DNA of 64,000 nucleotides from Scolanthus callimorphus (GCA_033964015.1 CM066918.1:29223387-29287386); one strand, 5' to 3'; shown: positions 33,861-48,400, counted from the first letter of the stretch. The notes: generated from the letters alone by a model not told the origin. Translations and numbers: made by a program.

Positions 33861-36800
33861 ATTGCAGACTGAAAAATGTTTAGCTTTGCTCCGTAAAGCT
33901 TTACTGTACAATTATTTCCTCATTAGTAGTTCAGTTAAAACGAATGAAAAACTTGCAGTCACACAATGCTTTATTTATAAAGCTTTGGACCATTACAGCC
34001 AATGTACAAGTTACTGTTTATTAGCCTTATAAGGCTTCGCATTTTTTAGTCTATAAAGGTACCACATGCTATAAAAGACAGTCGAGAAACGCCACGGTAA
34101 AAAAAAGAACTACGGATATCTGGAAAAAATACCCTTAGAGTTTAGCATTTTCAAGATGAAATAGCTTTCAACTTGAAAAGGCACTAGCTGACATCTTTCC
34201 GCAAAGAAAAATCCTACGCCGACTCGAAAGTCGAAAAAGTCTTGCCAACTGGAACAAAAAACGTGTAAGCGGTATCTTTAGCATCTCTCCTGGAACAGAT
34301 AACAGAGATATGTAAGTTACAGTGATGTACATAAGCCGAAAATGACACCGCCTTGGGTGTCAGTTTCTCATGGCTGAATAAGGGAGTTACTAACTATTAC
34401 TTATTATAACATATCTATGATATATACCCTTATGCGTGGCTGATTCTATGATCACTGTAGGAAGAAAATGGTTAGTATTTTGCTTTCTTTATTTCAATAT
34501 TGCATGTTCAACTAATTACAATGTTTTTTACATAAATTTTTATTCTAGATTCTAATTCTAAACACCGTGTGTCTAATGTACAAGAATGACACTAATGGTT
34601 ATGAATGAAATAGCAAAGACATTAGAAAATGGTCCACGAAAAGAGTATTCCGACGTCCCAAGCCGCAATGTAGCTCCCGCGATCTCGCAGTTTATTGCTT
34701 GATTTAACCATTTTGGTTTGTACCATAATGGCACTGTCATTTCATACTGACAGCAAGTATAATGTGGATACAAAAGGAATAGTCAAATTAACCTTTTCTT
34801 TTGTACCGCACATGCTAGTGCCTGAGTTAAATATTAAGAAAAACATAATTTGCCAATTTCCTCCCGCGCTGCCACTATCCGACCCGGACAAGGCGAATGC
34901 GAGGTCATCTACCCGCCTATAGTCCACCGGACAGGACCACCCGGACGCTCGAGGAGATGACCAGGGCAGGCGCATTCACCAAGGACTGCACGATTGTACA
35001 GCTGCGAAAAAGCACCCGTCATAAATGGTGGCCAAGTCGCTATACAAACTAGTGAGATACGCAAACTTTCGTTTCTTTTGACTTTTAACAAGGTAAAAGA
35101 TGTCTTCCCAATATCCAAAACCCCATGAAACGATGTATTTTGAACGTTTTTTTTTTTTACATCATCAAGGTGCTTTTTCATCGTCCATATCTACCATAAA
35201 AGTGGTCCCAGTTATAATAACACTAGCCGAAAACCTAAACCTAGGGGGTCCTATCTCCTTGCGCCATAACGCCAGGATGACTGGGACCACTAAACTAAGT
35301 CGAATATCGGATCGAATCGCAACTCTGCCCAGACCACCCAAATATGGAAATTTGCCACGAAGAAAGTTTATGTCCGGTGTAGAATTTGGACAGCCTGGGC
35401 CAAAATCCCTTGCCCCCGAGTAGAGTTATTGGCCATTTCCAGAAGAAAATCCAAGTTGTCTTTGCTAAGGGCGGCGCCTAAGGCCGGATCGTTGAGCAGG
35501 GCACTGAGAAATTGTATGTAGGTGTGTGAGCCGCCCGACAAAACCGATAACTCTACCCCGTAAAAATCTCATGCAGTACGCCGATGTTTTTGTGTGCAAC
35601 CATGTCTGTTTGTTATGCCGACTTGCGTGACCATCCTGTTGCAGAAAATGTTGCAGAAAAGCAGGCTGGAACAGGATAGTGGCAGCTCCCCTTACAATAT
35701 CACTTCTTCTTAGTTTGCAGCACAAGTGGCACAAAGCCTGTTATCTGTGACTGCGAAAACCTAGCTACATGGCTTTGTCTAAGTTTTGTGTAACCATGCT
35801 TATCTTTTTGACGTACGTTTAATATTGGCACTGATCAGACATCTGTGTGCACTGATCGAGTTTGAACTTTTTGTCAGTAGTTTGGATCTGACAAAATTTG
35901 TTCTCATTATAGTACGCCTATTTTTTACTTGGCTACAACGTTTCCTGTCGAATTAGAAACGCGCCAATAAGAATGAAAACTAGCTTAAAAACAGAGGGTA
36001 CATAATCTGAAATGAGAAGCGCCAAAAAGTGAAAATAACTCACTTTTTGATTTGACATGTTTTTTGGCTCTATATATAGCCTTCTTGTAGGCGGTTTATG
36101 TTTGTTTTTACGGCGGAAAAGCTGCTGAGCTCGTTAAAACACCCACAAACGGCCTCCAAGCAGGCTACGCCTCTTCAAATCAATCCAAACACGTGCTTCT
36201 CATAATAGATTTCCTCTGTACAAAAACTCACAACACCACTTGTCCGTCCTCAGAGTGCAGACTTGTCTCCCGGGGAGTATTCTCACCCAGGGCACTCATG
36301 GGTTGCTGTATTTGTCGACCTTGTAATAGCCTCCTTAAGGTGCCACCCATATGCTTCCCATAGATTCCACGGCCTTACCTCGGCCCGCTACCAATTGGCC
36401 TTGCATCGGCCCGCTAATGTGTCGTTAGTCCACCTTTTAAAATTAGTCAAAAGTTAGATGGAATGTCAAGCTGTGATTGACCAGAGAGCACAATGGTTTA
36501 AAACGTTTCGAGTGTCCCTCTCAACATCACAAATGCCGATAAAGTCAAAGAAAGTTGTGCTCTAATGCTTTTATGATATACCGGGGAAGAACCATTACTT
36601 TATCGGCGAAATAGAGCATAGATTTGGACCAATCAGAGCGAGCGTTATATCGTAGCTATATTATATGTAATAATGGTTGCCTGGCACACGCAATGCTTTG
36701 CTTTAGAGATCACAAAACGGGAGTTCCAAATATCTAGTTACTGTCTAATTTTATTGAATTAGGATTTGATCGATTGAGCTCGCGAGTGACATGAAACAGT

Positions 36801-37700
36801 TATGGCGCCCGATGACCAAAGACCTAACCCCAAGCAACCTTTTTCGAAATAGGTAAAATGTCTATACACAAGAACCATTTGCGACGGGCTCATGAGGAAC
36901 TGGGGGGGGGGGGGGGAGGGAGGGGGGTTCTTTTTTGAAAACAAAAAAAAATGCTGACAACTATTTGTGACCATACATACCTTTATTTCAATTCGGATTT
37001 CCTATAGCAAACAAGATCATAGTTTCGCAAAAAAAATATAATCATATTAAAACAAACAAAACCATGACCCTCCCCACAAACACAGTAGCCCTTAATTCCT
37101 CTGCTAGATAATGGCCACTCCCTTAGAAAAATACACTTTGAATCTATATGCTTTCTATATACGTTGAAGTACTTTTTTGCAGTTTGCATGATAAGCAATC
37201 AAATTCTTATTTGTCAGTGTAAGTAGCGCAATGTAGGAAGTCGTGGTCTATTCACAGCAGAGGGTGTGAAGCGCTTCCAAGGAATTATGTTTTAATTAAT
37301 TTCCCTGGCCTTCTTACCATGAAATGATTACGCTTGTCCACCAGATGCATGAACACCGTTGTACGTACAGCGCTCAAGGGAATGCTGTAAAAAGAAAAAT
37401 ATCATCTGTAATTTTATTAAAATATAGTTGCTCACACCTCTTCGTCGCAAGTTTGGTAATGTCTAACCTTTCCAATAGTTACGTAACTCTAAATATGACG
37501 AAATTGTGCACCTCATAACGATCAAGCGCGTAATATGGAGCTTTCTCGCAACAGGGCAATCTAAGTAGACGTGCGCTTTGCCGTATTTTCCCCTTAATTT
37601 TCTTGCATTGTTGCTTGTACTTTTAGGAACGATTGTAACGGTTAAACCTGCCATTTAAATAATAAAAAGTTGCCACTTATCAAAATGTCAAATTATACCG
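33861..37700. other. Long intergenic stretch with small repeats only
   Basis: A 90-bp inverted repeat at 35200-35290 (AGTGGTCCCAGTTATAATAA / TGACTGGGACCACT). A dispersed repeat at 36535-36655 also occurs at 62130-62250 (GATAAAGTCAAAGAAAGTTG; TTGGACCAATCAGAGCG). G-rich run at 36901-36928. The ORFs in this interval, including the 90-107-aa ones at 34909-35734, show no domain or splice support. Confidence 0.45.
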
Positions 37701-38739
37701 AAATAGGCAAAGAGAGCGCAGTTTGCGCTGCTGTTCTCAATCAACATTTTGACGCTCTTCCGCGCGGGAAACAGTCCACGTACAGTTCCAAAACAACAGA
37801 ACAAAATTACACTTTACAATGATTACGAACACACCTCAACCTTTTTTCAGAAAGCTTATTTAACATTGTAACGCGTCGGGCACGTTGAACTTTCCATATG
37901 CTTAATAAAAAGTAGCAAAGTTGCTCTAACTCGAGTATCAGGCATTTTCTCGCGCGCGCTAAATGTTCGCTTTCCTGGGCGCTTGTCGAAGTTATGAGCC
38001 TCCCTGACGATGTCTGTTTCAACCCTCACACTTCGTACCTGGGGCTTCTGAGCAGAATGAAATCCTTTCCATAGCACAAAGTCTGTTTTCGCTCAACCCT
38101 TGCTTCAACTCCCTTCTAGCCCAGAATTATCTTTTGAGACGCAAGCTCGCTGCAAAGCAAAAATCAGAAGTAGAAGCTCGGTTAAAACCACTCCTACACA
38201 AGCGTAGTTTGCCGGTAGTTTGTTATTCTCAGTAAAGCCATTGCCAAACTTTTCTTCGCGGGAAAAGTTATCTAAAATCGTCCTTTCTTATAAGTACAGT
38301 AGAAATTAACTCAAAAGCAACAATAAAAAATCTTGTTTTTTGCAGAAAGCTTTAATTTCTAAACATTTTTGTGGATTCTCTGAACTCGTAAGAATTTCCA
38401 TCTACAATAACTTGCCGTTGCGCTATCTTGCGTGTTTTTGTATAGTAATTCACCTCGTTTCTTACCTGGGGATTGTGAGATGAATGACAAATCATTTCTA
38501 AGCACAGTTAAGTATTTTCGCTGCTAATCCATTCTTCATCTTCCAGGTAATGTTAGCTCTCATTCGAGCCTAAAGGCGTTTTCAGACGCAAAGCTCACTG
38601 CAAAGCAAAGGACAGAAACTCTGTAAAATTCCCTTCTATACAAAGGAGGTGCCAAAAAATACTTTTTGCATTCTCTGAGGAGAACGAAGTTTGCGCAGTT
38701 ACTAGTCTGCCTCGTCCTACTCCCTTACAAGAGCTATAC

Positions 38740-39030
38740 GGGTATGTGCCGCCAAACGGGGTCCCGATTCTTCCTCCAGTCGCGATAGAACGGGGTATCG
38801 TTTAGGAACCGTCCTCTAGAATGGGGTATGATAATGAAGACCACCCAGTAAATAGCCTAAAATGTCTTCAAGGAAGCGACCCGGCGGTCACGTATTGTTT
38901 TAAAAACCGTAACATGTAAAGAACAAACGGGGTCTCATTTTGGGTGCAAAAAAATTGAACGGGGTAGCTTTTCTTCGAACAATCGTTTTAGAACGAGGTC
39001 CGCATTTGAAATTCGCAGCGGCACATACCC
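38740..39030. mobile_element. MITE, 291 bp
   Basis: The terminal inverted repeat GGGTATGTGCCGC occurs at both ends. The interior repeats AACGGGGT and its variants. Confidence 0.7.
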
Positions 39031-39098
39031 ACCCTTATCAAGCCAAAAGGGCAAAAACCCGCGGGATCCGCGAAAGGTAAAATCTCGAGGCGCGCAAT

Positions 39099-39169
39099 GC
39101 ATCATGGGAAGGTTCAGCCGCTGTCGCCAAAGGGCCACGAGAACGCCCCGCTCACCCTTCCCATGATGC
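39099..39169. repeat. Short hairpin
   Basis: Arms GCATCATGGGAAGGTT and ACCCTTCCCATGATGC around a 40-bp GC-rich centre. Confidence 0.55.
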
Positions 39170-39250
39170 CTTTCGCACTAGCTCGCTCCCAGTCGCTCTC
39201 GCCTCGAAAATCGCTAGAACACGCATAGGTACCAAGCAGTTTACTAGTAA

Positions 39251-39571
39251 GGCTAGTTTTAGACGTCGAACTTAATTCTTGCCGCACTAAATGTCAGTTT
39301 CCCATTGTTTAGTTAGTTAGAACTATTGTCTCGAGCTCATTTGCATTAGGAACGGCACTATCTGCCGTGCCAACGCCGCGCTACTGCCGCACTAAATTAC
39401 AATTTTAAATCCTTCCAGCGCTCCTAAAATTAGGGCTGCGTTCTTCTCCATTCACCAGACAGTCTATGTTAACCTCATAAAATCACTCTTATCGAAATTA
39501 CTTGTTTTTACTGGCTAATAAACCAAGTCAATTTAGCGCGACAGAATTAAGTTCGACGTTTAAAACGGGCC
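39251..39571. mobile_element. MITE, 321 bp, copy 2 (reverse orientation of 2291-2611)
   Basis: Same terminal repeats (GGCTAGTTTTAGACGTCGAA) and interior as the first copy, inverted, with scattered differences. Confidence 0.8.
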
Positions 39572-40160
39572 TAATACTTTCAGTCAACAAGTTGCCAAAC
39601 TCGCCGCTTTCCCCCGCGCGGGAAAGTTAAGCTCATATTTTTCTATAAATACAAATGAATCCCAAAACAGCAACAACGATAAAAAAAACTCCCCATTGAT
39701 TACGAATAGCAATCTGGAATTTCAACACTCTAAATTATAGCGAGAATTTTTCATGAATCACATTAGAAATCAGTAAAGCCCGGTGCACACTAGGACGTTA
39801 GTTGCAACGAAAAAGCACGAGAAAATAACTGAAATCATGAATATTTTCAATGGAAATCATTAGATTTCTTCACCAAAGCAATCTTGTGTTATTATATATG
39901 CCTATATTATTTCTGCTTTAGTAAAAAGCTTAGAATAATATTTGACATATTTGTGCATCAATTCTCTGAATTCGTGGCAACATTGCGCTACTTGCGTTTT
40001 GCTTTCACTTTGAATTTTTCAGTTCCTTTTCTTACCTGGGGATTCTGAGCTGAATAAGTCCTTGCTCTCTTCCTCTTCAAACCCAAAAGGAATACATGCT
40101 TGAGACGTTAACTCGCTGCAAGAACAACAGCAGAAACTTTGCATAAATCACCTCTTCACG

Positions 40161-41044
40161 TGGCTTGGTTCCAATGCTAAAAAACGTACCTTCTCTGCTC
40201 TGTTCAATTGCTTTATCGCCGCTTACATTTTGTTTTCTCCATCCCACAAGTATGAAACCTCTTCTTTACTCTCTTCTCTTTGTCATAAGGCTCATGAAGA
40301 ATAATCAAGGTTTCAAGAAGGAAGACGAATTCAAAAACCTCTGACCTCGTCAGCTGTTGAGAGCGACTCAAATTCCGCGCGCCAGTCAATCGAACAAGTA
40401 CTATCCAATCAGAAGGTGTGAACTAACATCGGAAGCCAGTCAGGAAACAGCCAAACGGCAAAAATCATAAACAACTAAACTTGCAAAACTAGTTCAACCA
40501 GTTTAGAGAAATTTGTTATAATATATGCAAATGTAATATATTCCAAATCAGTGAATTGTTTGCGCGCTCTGACTGGTTCCTGAAGTAGTAGATATCCAAC
40601 TTTGGGAACTCTCAAAATGACGGCTCTTTTCGCGACAGTATCGGGAGCGGAATCTTTTACTGTAATCCACTGTATTTTGTTACTGATTTGGAATATACTA
40701 AAACAACCTCCCTCCCCTGGAACTTCCACTCGTGAATCAGACCCCCTACCCTGAAATTTCATTTTTTCTGGTATTTTGGGATAAAATGTCCACTGGAAAG
40801 TCACCTTAAGTTGTTACCCCTTCCCCTTGGAATTTCCGAGAGCCCCAGACACATCCTAGGCTCGGTTTCCAGCCGAGTTGTTTTTTCGGAGCCCGCGATC
40901 CTCAACTCGTCAGATGACCCCACCACGGCTGGAAATAGAGCTAGACACATCCCTTCCCGTGGAATTTCCAGAGTCCAATGAATGTTTTGGAAAGATTTAC
41001 AGTAGCTTTTTCGCTTCTCACTATATCTATTACGTCGTGATATC
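40161..41044. other. Intergenic with fragments of the GGAATTTCC family
   Basis: CCCTGGAACTTCCACTC, CCTTGGAATTTCCGAG and CCGTGGAATTTCCAGAG at 40715, 40835 and 40958 mark overlapping remnants of the MITE family at 20094-20280. Confidence 0.4.
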
Positions 41045-41270
41045 GATATTACCATTTTCGTTCATCCCTGAAGCGCGACGATATTTTCGCGTAGGTTTAA
41101 GTTTCAAACGTGCACGTTTTGTCGAGAAGTTATCGCGTTTCTCGCTCACTGATCGGCTGCTGTTTTGACCGTTATTTTTACTTCTCGACAAAACGTGCAC
41201 GTTTGAAACGTAAACCTGCGCGAAAAAATCGTCAAGCTTCAGGGTTGAACGAAAATGGTATAGTGAGTAA
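41045..41270. mobile_element. Foldback MITE, about 225 bp
   Basis: Arms share ACCATTTTCGTTCA, GTTTCAAACGTGCACGTTTT and GTCGAGAAGT in inverted order around a 40-bp centre. Confidence 0.7.
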
Positions 41271-41885
41271 CGGAGCCAATCAGAGTGCAGGATTTGTGAT
41301 AGATGCGAGCGGGTTCATACTAAAATTATGAGTACCACTAAACAAAAGTTCACAACTAGTTCGTATTTTTATTATCAAGTTAAAATTTTTGATATTTACA
41401 AAATATTTGTATAAAACCGTCATTTCATGGAAACTGGGATCATCTATACACACTCCATTTCTAAGAACATCAACACTATTCAGCCACTAATGCTGCAAAA
41501 AGGTACGGGAAAACCTTTGCAAACTACAATAACTAAATCACCAAGTTTAAAATGTTATAAAACTAGACTGAGCATTTGCCTCAAACCGGAAGAGTGGTCC
41601 GGCCTTTTCCAAAAAAATATATATGCAATCAGCGTTGCTGACAAATGAATTAGTTGACGAGTTCTTTATCCGTATTTCACTCACTTCATTTTCGTACGAA
41701 AAACGTGGGAAATTCTATTGCACCAAATGCGCTTAACGTGTTTGTTTGTTTTTAAGAAAGTAATTGTAACATAAAAAAGACAATTGTACAACACCGCAAC
41801 GAAATTCCTCTACCCTTTTATGCACGTAAATTACGTAACCTCAAAACTAAAACGAAAAAGGATATAAATACTCCAGTGTTTGATA

Positions 41886-42013
41886 AGGCAACTAAGGCTG
41901 CGTACACACGTGGTGCCCGAGCACGGGCACTAATGTGAACACACCAGTTTTTCGAGTGCCCAAGCCAAACTTCGGGCACAGCACTCGTGCTCGGGCAGCA
42001 AGTGTGTACGCAC
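41886..42013. mobile_element. MITE, about 128 bp
   Basis: Inverted ends GGCTGCGTACACACGTGGTG / AGCAAGTGTGTACGCA, with CCCGAGCACGGGCAC mirrored as GTGCTCGGGC. Confidence 0.65.
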
Positions 42014-42472
42014 AACTTGTGGGACACAACTTAGAGGGAGCTTTGCATTTAACGCCACGCAATTATTACCTAATGGGTGAGAAATTTGAAAATGTTTGGA
42101 ATGGCTATCCCTGAATTAATGAAGAATGGGAAACCAGCCTCAATCTCACTGATTTTTGTCCACCAAAGCCTGACATTGCTCGGTTTCCAAATGGATTTCC
42201 ACTTAATCCTTTCAAAATGATGTGCTTTTTTAAAAAAGAAATGAATTTAATTCTACTTTTTCGAACGTGCCTACTACTGGGATGTGCTCTTTCCGCTCTT
42301 TTCAATAATGTTTTCTGTTAATTACTGACAAAAGCCGTTCAATTCATGGCTCACTTAGTTTTCATTTTTGAATGGTATTCTTTTTTTTTACGTGTGAATA
42401 AAAACACAAGGGGTGGTACATTTTTTGTTGCTTTCGTGAATAAAATATTATATTGTCAAATTTACATTGTGC

Positions 42473-45400
42473 CTAGGCCACTGTCAGTGTGTTGAACTGC
42501 AAGGTTCTTGCGGCAGGCCTGTAGTTTGCGATGAAATCTTTCGCCTGTTCTGTCAAATACTGTTGGTCTGGAGTCTTCCCGCATGCAACTTGCTCCCACG
42601 CTGAATCCATCTAGAAGGAAGAAATGAAATATTGTTGTCGATCAAATTTTCAAAGAATCTGCAATCGTTTTTTACATTTTAGAAAAACAGAACACTTTAC
42701 TGGCAATAAAATTTCCTTTGAGAAACGCCCAAATAAAGTTGGATATCAAAGAACATCCAAGTAAGAAAACATAATGGGAAGTGTTTTGCTTTTCCATAAA
42801 TGCTTTTCTATTGATTCAAATGGAAATTAAGGTGACTCCAACAAAAGTAAACGCGTTTTTCAGAATTTTTTTAATTCGCGTCAAAAATGGTCGGGTATTT
42901 GTGAGCTCTGAATACGTTAAACCTCGACTATCGAACTAATTTTTAAAAGCCGCATTTGCTTATGCGAGCCGATATTCTAACAGTGGTATTTTTACAAGTA
43001 CCTTCCGTGCGAAAAATTTTTGCGCAATTTTTGTGAAACTTCTGATTTTGGTCATACGACCTTCCTTTTTTTGTCATTCAAGTTTGAAGAAAATTATACG
43101 AGCGAAAATTGCAGTACAAGATAGAGCCAAAAAATGATCATCAAAGTGGAGCAATATCAATATGCTCTTATTAGACTGCTGATATAAATCCAATTTTATA
43201 CCATTTACGAACTCAGCAATCCAATATTACAAAAGAAACGTTTGTCTGTTCTCTTACCGTGGAATTCTTTCTTGGCGTCTCCTGAAACCTGAGGAGCCTC
43301 ATTGGGTGATTCTTTGTTCGTTGTTTCTTAAAGAAAGAAAGGAACAGGAAAGGATATAAGGCGAGCAGTAATGTATAATATAGTAAAAAGAACAAAGAAT
43401 TTCGCGCGCTCGCTTTCGAATTTACACTCAATGGCATTCAACATGTTTTTATTAAATTCTATAGGATTCAAAGCTACAGGAGATTAGATTCCGCTTATAA
43501 AATAGCACGAACACAGCTATTTTGAGTGACATTTTCGGCAGAATCTGTATAAAGTTCTTCAAATTCGTCAAAAAAGAGATATCATAGATTCTCAAATATC
43601 TCAAATATGGCTTCCCTAAAGCGGCATTCCGGTATTTTTTGCCAAGAAAATTGCAGCCTCTTCTAAGGGGCCGTGTAAAATCATAATGGCGAAATAACAT
43701 GTCGAGCCAGGACAGGGGGAAGAGTCCTTACCGACATCTCGTTGTTAAGGGTGGTGCTTGGTGTGACAAACGGATCTTGTTTGCCGAACACTTGACTTGT
43801 TTTGACAAGAGAAGACGCAGGAGGTGACATCAACAGAGACGATGACTGATGTATACCAGAATCATCCTAACAAACGAATAGAAACAAATAATTAAATAAC
43901 TCATTCATGATAATGATAATGAAGAGCATTTAGCTCGTTGCTCGCATTTTAATACATCTGCAGCTGGCTAAAAATCTTTAACTTGCATTCCCACGTGCAC
44001 AAAGGAATACACATGCAGCACGTTGGATTGTCTAAAATTTCTATCATTTTCCTTACCAGTGTGTTCGACTTGTTAACGGAAGAATTTGTCACTTTTTTTA
44101 CTTCATCATCGCATTCGTCTTTAGAGCCAAACAGCACAGAAGACACGGCATCGGAGCTTGTGTCCATCTTTTCATACGTCTCGCCGAGCGAAGTTCGTAC
44201 TTTCCGAGCAGGGTTGTTCTTGTCTTCGGTGCAGGAGAGTTGGAAACCACTTTCTTCCTCCTCTCGTTTAATTATCTCGCTGAAATCCTCGTCAAAATGG
44301 GCAGGTGTCTAGAAATAACCAAAATAACGGGGTTTGGACAAGCAGCACACAATTTTATTTCATATAGAGTCGCCGACATTTTGTCCGTCAACTCTTGGAA
44401 ACAGTGTGCGTTGGTTTTGCTTCCCGCCATTTTTAGCGCGCGTGTTTGTCTGATGTGCGTCGCAACGGAAGCCAGTCCACTGCTCTAGGCAAAACAGGAC
44501 AATCTGATTGGCTGAAATTGACTGGACGAACAGAAAACCCCAATTTGTGCAGAACTAAACAGAAAAATAGCCGTGATGAATACTTAGTAAATAAGATATT
44601 CCATCAAGCATAATCGTTCACAACAAAATCTAGACAGTCAAAACTACACAAATAATACTTACATGTGCCATTTTGGTTTCGTTCAAGACTTTCAATGCGT
44701 TCTTGAAAGGTGTTGGTGTCCTGGGTGACATATGAAGAAGGGCACGTCTAATGCGCGGAGTCTTGTAATCGTCTTCATTGTTATTAGAATCGCTCAGTCC
44801 CGGGGTATTCAGGGTTGCATTTAAACCACTAGTTCCAGTTCTATGGTGGTTATTAGCAGGAGTTGAAGTGATGATTTTTCCTTCAACAACTGGCGAGTTG
44901 AGGAACTGAGATGGCGAGAAAGGAAGGCTTTTTATGGGAGTTTCATTTTGGGGCTGCTGAACACTTGGGACGGAAGATCGCTTGTGTTGGAGAGCACAGA
45001 GCTGTCTGTCATATCAGTGTTATCAAGAACCTGAGGGATTAATACGGTTTTATGCTGTTATGTCATGAACGACGTCATAGGAAAGATAAAAGGTCAAGCC
45101 TGCTGGGAGCTCAACTATTAGGCAGTGCCTAAATTTATATATTAAGCAGAACTAATGCCTCACCTTTTTCTTTTTCCCCCTTCTCAGTATAGTTGGAGGT
45201 GTGCTAAACCTGTTTTGCATCACTGGAGAGGTGATTGGAATCAGTGACCTACAAAGAACAGGAAACAGTGATTGATGTTTTTTCTAATCTTTCACTCCAT
45301 GCCTCTAGATTTTCCAAAATATTCTGACATCCATCCCCATAAACACGGAGAGATTTCTAGCAAGTCCACACCAGGCCTTTAATTAAAGTCATATTTATAA

Positions 45401-48400
45401 TTTATTCAGACCTCTATTGTAAAACTACCAGCTGATCTCAACTGTGGTGCACAACTAGATATAATAATCATAAAAGTGAAGCCCAGTTTTTGACATAATG
45501 ACAACATTAGTCAACATTTTCTGAGAAGATTTAAAAAAAATTATGTTTGATTGCAAAAATGTTTTAAGAATCTGTTTGGAATGCTTTGCAATGCAACATA
45601 AATTGTTCTGATTGGCTAAAAAACCGTTGCCAGGCTGACAAATGTCATCCGATAAACACTGTGGCAGTTTCTTACTTGAAATTCAAGTAAATAACTGAGA
45701 TATTGGTGGGGTTTATATTTTGGTTTAATTTCAAACCATCTTTTGTCTAATTTCAGAGAAAGAAACCAGCTGGTAACTATTCTTCAAAATAATGACAAAA
45801 CCTCTTGAATTCTTGGATCACAATATATAAATGTAAATATATAAATGTAAATAAGTTCTGGATCACCTACCCTCCATCAGTTTGAAGACTTGCCAAGGCA
45901 TTGCCATCAAACCTGTAACCTGAAAATAAACGTGTGAAATATACAATTAACATTAAACAAAGCTATACAATATCTGGGTTTATTTGGGGGCTCCATGAGA
46001 CCCATTGGAGATGGCGTCCTTGGGGGGACACCCAAGATGGGTTTTATATTTTGAACAAAATGTGTCACAGCTCTTATTTCCCAGGTTTCCTTCTGCATCC
46101 AGATGAATTCAAGATGGCCTCCCAACTTCTGGGTTGAACAGTACGTAATATTTTTTTGTATCAAAAGCTTCAAAGACTCTATTTAAAGTGTGACAATTTT
46201 CAAAAGATCATTTTGTGTGAGCTACAGCTAAATTTGCATGTCTAAGGACCCTTTCCAGTTTGAACCCCTTAGCATTTTTCAGCCAAACTGTGCATACATG
46301 TAGCTGTATCAGTCTTCAAGGCACTCAAGGCAACAATAAAGTTAAGGGAATTTCCTCTGACATACCTGTGACTTTTGCCCCTGGTGATGTCAATTTACTT
46401 AGAGCACTAGTCTTCCCAGCTCGATGTCCTCCATTCTCAAAAGTACTCATGTCTCCCCAGGTAGATGGATCAGACTCCATCAAACGCTCACTCATGATGT
46501 AGCTCCTGAATGGTGACATCATCCCAGGATTATCAGCCTTCCTCTTCCTCAAGCGGATATCTTCCTTCTTGATTTTAGTCAGGTTGTTGTCCTCCACTGC
46601 TGATACACCCTCTGCCATAATGTGGACTACTGTGGTTGAAGGAGGGAGGGCCACTTCAGTTGGTAGCGAGGAGATGTCATGGTACATGGGCTCCTCAAAC
46701 TCATCTGAATCTTGTTTTCTTCTCTCTGTAAAGCCACATAATACAGCAATGACTATGACATGTGATTTGTCGGGAAATTGGATTGGTCATGAAATCACTG
46801 TATTTTTAATGGAAATTCCTGTGGGCTGGGGGGTCATAACTCAAACCTCTTCCATGGAAGGAGTATGGATACTTCTGGATTTAAAATAAATTTTATGCGA
46901 TGCATTTTTTAGTCCTGATTTAATCAAGCAGAGACATTACCATACCTTTCTTTGCAGAATATGACCTCCCATGCCTTCCTTTCTCAGCCTGAAAATCAAA
47001 CATTGAAACAGAGTTTTTCATTTAATATTTGTTACCCCTATATATGTTGTGGACCACTGAATTCTGTGGGTATAGGTGTTGCACAGACTTTCCAGGGCTT
47101 GCAAGTTTAGGGAATCGGGGTGACCTCAAAATTTTAGGGGTCAAGGCACATTGATAGCAACCTTCACAAGTAATCACAACATTTTGACCATATGTTCAAT
47201 AGGGGCTTCATGGCAACCAAAATTTGAGAGTTAGTGGCCAAATGGCACCCCATCTTTCTATGTTCAGTTGAGATCCACGATTATGTGGTTACTAAAATTC
47301 ATATTGCTTTTTGGTGACAAAAATTTTTGAATTGGTCACCAATGGCACCAAGGGAAGAAAGTTAATGCAGGAGGGCAACCTAGACAACCTAGAAATTCGT
47401 TTGCATAACTTACTGTGTATCTGTTCTTCCTGTAGTGTTCATACCCAAGTGTTTCCACTCTCCTTCTCATGGTAGAATTCCAGTGGTTTTTAATTGCATT
47501 GTCAGTTCTAGGCAAATAAATAAAAAAATTACTTACCAATACTTGTCAACCCAAATTCCCCTCTTTTCTAACTGCATTTCATTTGTAGTTCAGGATTTCT
47601 ACAGACTTTATAAGTTAGTTTGGAAACTGATATACAGTTCTATGGACCCCAGGTTAAAACATGACTACTATTACTTTACAGACAGGGGTGTAGCCAGGGG
47701 GGGCCAGGGCCCCCCCTTTCTCAGAAATTTTCCCATACATTTACTGTATTTGCTGGAGGAAATTTGAGCATTTTTGTTCCATGTTTTCCCTATCTGCCCC
47801 CCCCCCCCCCCTTCAGAAATTCCTGGCTACGTCGCTGAAAGAGCCCGTGTCAGCCACTCCCTTGTTATTGTTTTCGTTTGATATTAGAAGACGAATTACG
47901 TGTAGAAATCTAAATGAACGTCTAAAAACAAAGTTTCAGATTAAATTTACCAATTAATTTCAGAACATTGCTCTATATTCTCTAAATCAGCCGATGGAAA
48001 TGGATGCTTTCTCTGACTTGGTATGTTGCTATGCTGTCAAAATGGCGGCTGACACAGGCTCTTTAACCCATCTGGCAATGAAGCTTGTTTGGATTGGGAT
48101 CTCTGGGCTCTAGTAACGTGAATCCAACTTGTTGGGATCATAACATGGCAGACAAGATCCTATTTATCCTAGCAACCAAAAGGATCCAAACCTACATGAG
48201 ATCCCAGGTGGAACCCCAGCTGGGGTAAGAACCTGCTTGGAGTGCATCTAACAATCCCAGATGGAATCCCACATACATAAGATCAAATGTTTAATTTCGC
48301 CCAAAACAACCTTGATCATACCTTCCAGGCAAAAGTTTGGCAATTTCAGCCCACTTGTTTCCCATCTTTTTATGTGCCTCATAGATGAGCTTATCTTCAT

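Larger units (their letters stand above)
37730..40160 (-). repeat. Three degenerate copies of a segment ending in a minus-strand splice donor
   Basis: Each copy has, in plus-strand order, a CGCGGGAAA-type motif (37757, 38260, 39614), a CAAAACAACA-like A-rich block, then a CTTACCTGGGG motif, then GCTCGCTGCAAAGCAAAA. On the minus strand this reads as an exon ending CCCCAG/GTAAG (donors after 38466 and 40036) or CCCCAG/GTACG (after 38039). They may be duplicated alternative 5' exons of a gene to the left, or a repeat family. No downstream acceptor was identified. Copies 2 and 3 are pushed apart by MITEs at 38740 and 39251. Confidence 0.5.

Noticed and set aside
46325..46687. Stand-alone 120-aa minus-strand gene
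   Set aside because: It is exon 8 of the Myb gene read from an internal Met; the splice sites and phases place it in the larger gene.
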